From the NCBI GenBank assembly GCA_964354225.1, contig CAYGZC010000341.1, positions 1 to 26,966 on the forward strand: 26,966 nt of DNA, given 5' to 3'. The notes under the pieces are model-generated. The model made no database searches and had not been told where the DNA came from. It saw only the letters and a program-made list of their open reading frames with translations. The translations under genes and the position numbers were made by a program. Position 1 is the stretch's first letter; each line of letters begins with the position of its first letter. The stretch is from CAYGZC01 sp964354225 (GTDB taxonomy: Bacteria; Bacteroidota; Ignavibacteria; UBA10030; SZUA-254). Below are positions 24,309 to 26,966 of this stretch, piece by piece.

Positions 24309-24368
24309 TTCACTTCGTTTTCCCCGATGAATCCCACTAAAACAGTTAAATTTAAAGGAAATAAAAAA

Positions 24369-24398
24369 CCTCCAAAATCCATCCCTGGATCTTGGAGG
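24369..24398 (-). terminator. Rho-independent terminator after the phospholipase-D-like gene
   Basis: On the minus strand CCTCCAA/TTGGAGG and ATCCA/TGGAT stack into a 13-position stem with one mismatch and a 4-nt loop, followed by TTTTTTAT. It lies 57 bp past the stop at 24455. The stem base (CCTCCA...TGGAGG) is shared with the terminator at 22422-22452. Confidence 0.85.
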
Positions 24399-24454
24399 CA
24401 TTCTAAACAAAGGGCGTCTGATATCTGACATCCGATATCGTATATCAGTCGATT

Positions 24455-26966
24455 CTACCTCGCCAAAATCATCTTCTTCACGTCGGTGAAGCTACCAGCC
24501 TGTAATTTATAGAAATAAACTCCACTCGAAAATCCACCTGCATTCCATGTAACTTGATAAACACCGGGTTGCTTAAATTCATTCACCAATGTAGTCACTT
24601 CCTGTCCAAGTATATTGAAGATCTTTAATGAGACCAACTGCAAATTGACAATTGAAAATTGAAAGTTTGTTGTTGGGTTGAACGGATTGGGATAATTCTG
24701 CGAGAGTGAGTATATCGTAGGAATCTGATTACTAATTTCTTTCACACTCAACACAATCGGATTTGTTCCGCCTGCTTCGTAATATCGTGCAGCAAATTCC
24801 TGCAAATATAGATTTGCAACACGATCATCCTGAACGATAATTGTATTCTCATCATTCCTCGTTTCTGCAGATCCCGACCAATTGTGCGAGCCGGTAATTA
24901 AATATGGAACTCCACCCAACGGCTCAGCGTCAACGATAGCATATTTATGATGGAGCAAACCGCTTCCACCCTTCAGCAAAATATCTACTCCATTCGATAG
25001 CAGGTAGCTGTACTGATTGCCCGTATCAGTATTATTATCCATAACAACACGCACTTTCTTACCCGTATTCTTTTTATTGATGATTGTATCTGCCAAACCC
25101 TGACGGGTAAAAGTTAAAATCGCCGCATTTATTGAATGCTGAGCTTTCCCTAATGTTTTACCGATATGATACTCTGTGCGATCACTCGGACTAAAATAAG
25201 ATTCAACCTTAACTCCACCGATTACAAATTTGTGCGGTGTGTTATTAAATTTGTGAGCGCTAAAACGTGAGGTTGTTGGATTTGGTGATGTTGTATTGCT
25301 TCCCCACATTTCTTCAAATTCAGCCGTATAAGCGCCAGCTAACGCCACATCCTGGAATTCAATTGAGTTTTGTCGATCATCATTCGTTCCCGGATCAGTG
25401 AGATTACATGAGCCAGTCCAAACCCACACACTTTCAGGAGCGCCACCGCGATAATCTATCACGATGAATTTGTTGTGCATTAATCCAGTACCATCATTCG
25501 AACCATAAAGATCGAAAATCACAGGAATGAAGTTATTCGTAAGTGTTGTCCATGGTGCGGTCGAGCTATTCTGGTTCTCTCCAATCACTCGTACTTTCAC
25601 ACCTCTCTGCTTCGCACTAACCAACGCGCTTGCAACTGTACCACCAGCTGTTCCACTTAAGCTGTACAAGGCAACATCTATTGATCGCTTCGCATTGTTA
25701 ATCCGCTCAACGATTTTGGAAACCACATTGAAGTTACCAAGGGCAACTTCGCCTGAAGAGACTAAAGAATTTATGCTCTTAGTGAAATACACATTGATCT
25801 GACCTGTTGTTGGCGGGACGGAAGTAGTACTTACAATAAGATTACCGGCGAAGCTGGTATCGACACCACTGACTGAAAATGCTTGTACGTTGTAAATCGT
25901 TGCTGGTGAAAGGGATGTTATCGGAACATAATGTTCGGTCTGCATTGTATCTCGATGAATCTCAACAATACCAAGCTCGTATGCTGTTGTTTTACCGTAG
26001 TGAAGGCGAGAAGTTCCGGGATTTAGCGTCTTCCAAGTGACAGCCAATGACGTGGGTGCTAAATCTGTTTCCTCAGGATATTCAGCGAAGATCGGTCCTT
26101 GTGAGATAATATCCATTGTAGATCGCGGCATTATTTGGTATCCACCAATAAACGGTGATACTTGTTTATACTGACTGATGACACCGATGATATCGAATTT
26201 ACTTGCCGGAGCTACTTTACCGATAATACCCGTGCTGTCGTCTATTCTGATCTGAACAGTGTCGGTTGGAGATGATCCGGTTAATCTATAATTTTTGTAT
26301 GCCCAATTTGCTACCGGACCGCCATTCAACTCAGTTACAGTAACACCATTGAGACGAACAAGGAGTCCTTCATAATTTTCAACACCTCCAATTCCATCAT
26401 TGTTAATAATAGTTGGTGTAGCTATCAACGGTTCAACAATAATTCCAGTGCTGATAATTGAATGCAGTATTGGCGGTTCGGTGGTGCTACCAATCTGGTT
26501 CAGTCCATTGAATTGATTCACTCTGCCAGTCGTCAAAATCTCATCACCGATTTTAACTGATTGTGAAAAATTGAAATTATAAATCGATAAACCTCCCGAA
26601 TTATCCTGAATGTAACTTGGGCTGCCAAATTCCTTCCCAACAGTTATAACACCACGGATGGTAACAAGATCACCGTTTTTCAAAGCTAAACCGGTTGCAT
26701 CATTCACTTTCACATCTGAGATCGGAATTGCAGCACCATAAACAGTGATTGATGGAACCCCTGAAACGTCGCCGTATGAACCATCCACACCTGATTGTAC
26801 CTTTATCTTATAGCTGCCGGTATAAATTGGTGTTGTAATATTTTGAATTGTTATCTGCGTAGAATCCGCGGAAAAAGTAATCCCTGTAAAATATATAGTG
26901 TCACCAGATGTGAATGCACTACAAGTCATATTTGTAAAAATAATATCACTTATGTTTTGTGACCAA
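24455..26966 (-). CDS. Secreted multidomain phospholipase D-like protein with T9SS sorting domain (5' end outside window)
   Basis: The frame is open to the right window edge without a stop, so the Met at 26929 is internal and the N-terminus is missing. The visible 836 codons run: an Ig/IPT-like beta domain; an OB-fold-like segment (S-D-V-K-V-N-D-A-T-G...V-T-I-R-G-V-I-T-V, Y-I-Q-D-N-S-G-G-L-S-I); a fibronectin III-like segment (A-P-T-S-L-A-V-T-W-K-T); and two phospholipase D halves. Each half has an HKD motif: H-N-K-F-I-V-I-D (about 25460-25480) with W-T-G-S-C-N-L-T, and H-H-K-Y-A-I-V-D (about 24930-24955) with I-T-G-S-H-N-W-S. A YPNPFNP sorting domain ends it. Two HKDs make one active site for phosphodiester cleavage. 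OB plus PLD suggests an extracellular nuclease, but a phospholipase is possible. Confidence 0.85.
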   Translation of the reverse strand, partial: WSQNISDIIFTNMTCSAFTSGDTIYFTGITFSADSTQITIQNITTPIYTGSYKIKVQSGVDGSYGDVSGVPSITVYGAAIPISDVKVNDATGLALKNGDLVTIRGVITVGKEFGSPSYIQDNSGGLSIYNFNFSQSVKIGDEILTTGRVNQFNGLNQIGSTTEPPILHSIISTGIIVEPLIATPTIINNDGIGGVENYEGLLVRLNGVTVTELNGGPVANWAYKNYRLTGSSPTDTVQIRIDDSTGIIGKVAPASKFDIIGVISQYKQVSPFIGGYQIMPRSTMDIISQGPIFAEYPEETDLAPTSLAVTWKTLNPGTSRLHYGKTTAYELGIVEIHRDTMQTEHYVPITSLSPATIYNVQAFSVSGVDTSFAGNLIVSTTSVPPTTGQINVYFTKSINSLVSSGEVALGNFNVVSKIVERINNAKRSIDVALYSLSGTAGGTVASALVSAKQRGVKVRVIGENQNSSTAPWTTLTNNFIPVIFDLYGSNDGTGLMHNKFIVIDYRGGAPESVWVWTGSCNLTDPGTNDDRQNSIEFQDVALAGAYTAEFEEMWGSNTTSPNPTTSRFSAHKFNNTPHKFVIGGVKVESYFSPSDRTEYHIGKTLGKAQHSINAAILTFTRQGLADTIINKKNTGKKVRVVMDNNTDTGNQYSYLLSNGVDILLKGGSGLLHHKYAIVDAEPLGGVPYLITGSHNWSGSAETRNDENTIIVQDDRVANLYLQEFAARYYEAGGTNPIVLSVKEISNQIPTIYSLSQNYPNPFNPTTNFQFSIVNLQLVSLKIFNILGQEVTTLVNEFKQPGVYQVTWNAGGFSSGVYFYKLQAGSFTDVKKMILAR

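Noticed and set aside
24400..24454. GATATC/ATATCAG-rich stretch after the PLD-like gene
   Set aside because: Low-complexity dyads with one loose inverted pair; the adjacent terminator explains the region well enough.

Overview
Organism. The gene set points to a member of the Bacteroidota/Chlorobi (FCB) group, most likely an Ignavibacteria-like lineage. Evidence: two secreted proteins end in 'YPNPFNP...' type IX secretion (T9SS) sorting domains; there is an LpxC-FabZ fusion; and uppS-bamA-skp-skp-lpxD-lpxC/fabZ-lpxA form one envelope operon. The last shows a Gram-negative cell with lipid A. The placement is inferred from gene content only. LEFT EDGE (1-1250): a gene graveyard. The first 73 bases hold the start of a leftward sdhC (succinate dehydrogenase cytochrome b), cut by the window edge. 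Next come an intact MntA-type minimal nucleotidyltransferase whose HEPN partner (HepT) survives only as a broken C-terminal fragment, an orphan RelB-like antitoxin with no toxin, and two copies of the 3' end of a pstS-like phosphate-binding protein gene. The two copies share a perfect 36-bp direct repeat and flank the antitoxin. RESTRICTION MODULE (1251-5264): a leftward two-gene system, one protein fusing a PD-(D/E)xK nuclease domain to an N6-adenine methyltransferase, plus a two-TRD specificity subunit. This is the BcgI-like (type IIB, type I-derived) layout. Its 5' side is a 490-bp gene-free stretch with two unusual parts: a compact, heavily base-paired element of about 220 nt ending right at the ATGA start of the methyltransferase gene, which may be an IscB-less HEARO/omegaRNA-type element; and a 170-bp cluster of ten TTACA/TGTAA motifs, including a 46-bp symmetric nested palindrome. 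HOUSEKEEPING BLOCK, minus (5265-8254): ybaB-recR-lipoprotein-lipoprotein-ftsX, closely spaced. ENVELOPE OPERON, plus (8464-18586): uppS, bamA, two skp/ompH genes, lpxD, lpxC-fabZ, lpxA, a LipM-like octanoyltransferase, panB and surE. Gaps are small or overlapping and a promoter-like site lies upstream. It couples undecaprenyl carrier synthesis, outer-membrane protein assembly and lipid A synthesis to lipoate, pantothenate and nucleotide metabolism. It ends in a palindrome that contains the stop codons of both surE and the convergent gene. RIGHT PART, minus (18583-26966): a response regulator followed by a membrane acyltransferase-like protein, a secreted gluzincin-type metallopeptidase, and two T9SS substrates. 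The last is a large secreted protein with two phospholipase-D HKD motifs, open at the window edge. Good rho-independent terminators follow both T9SS genes.
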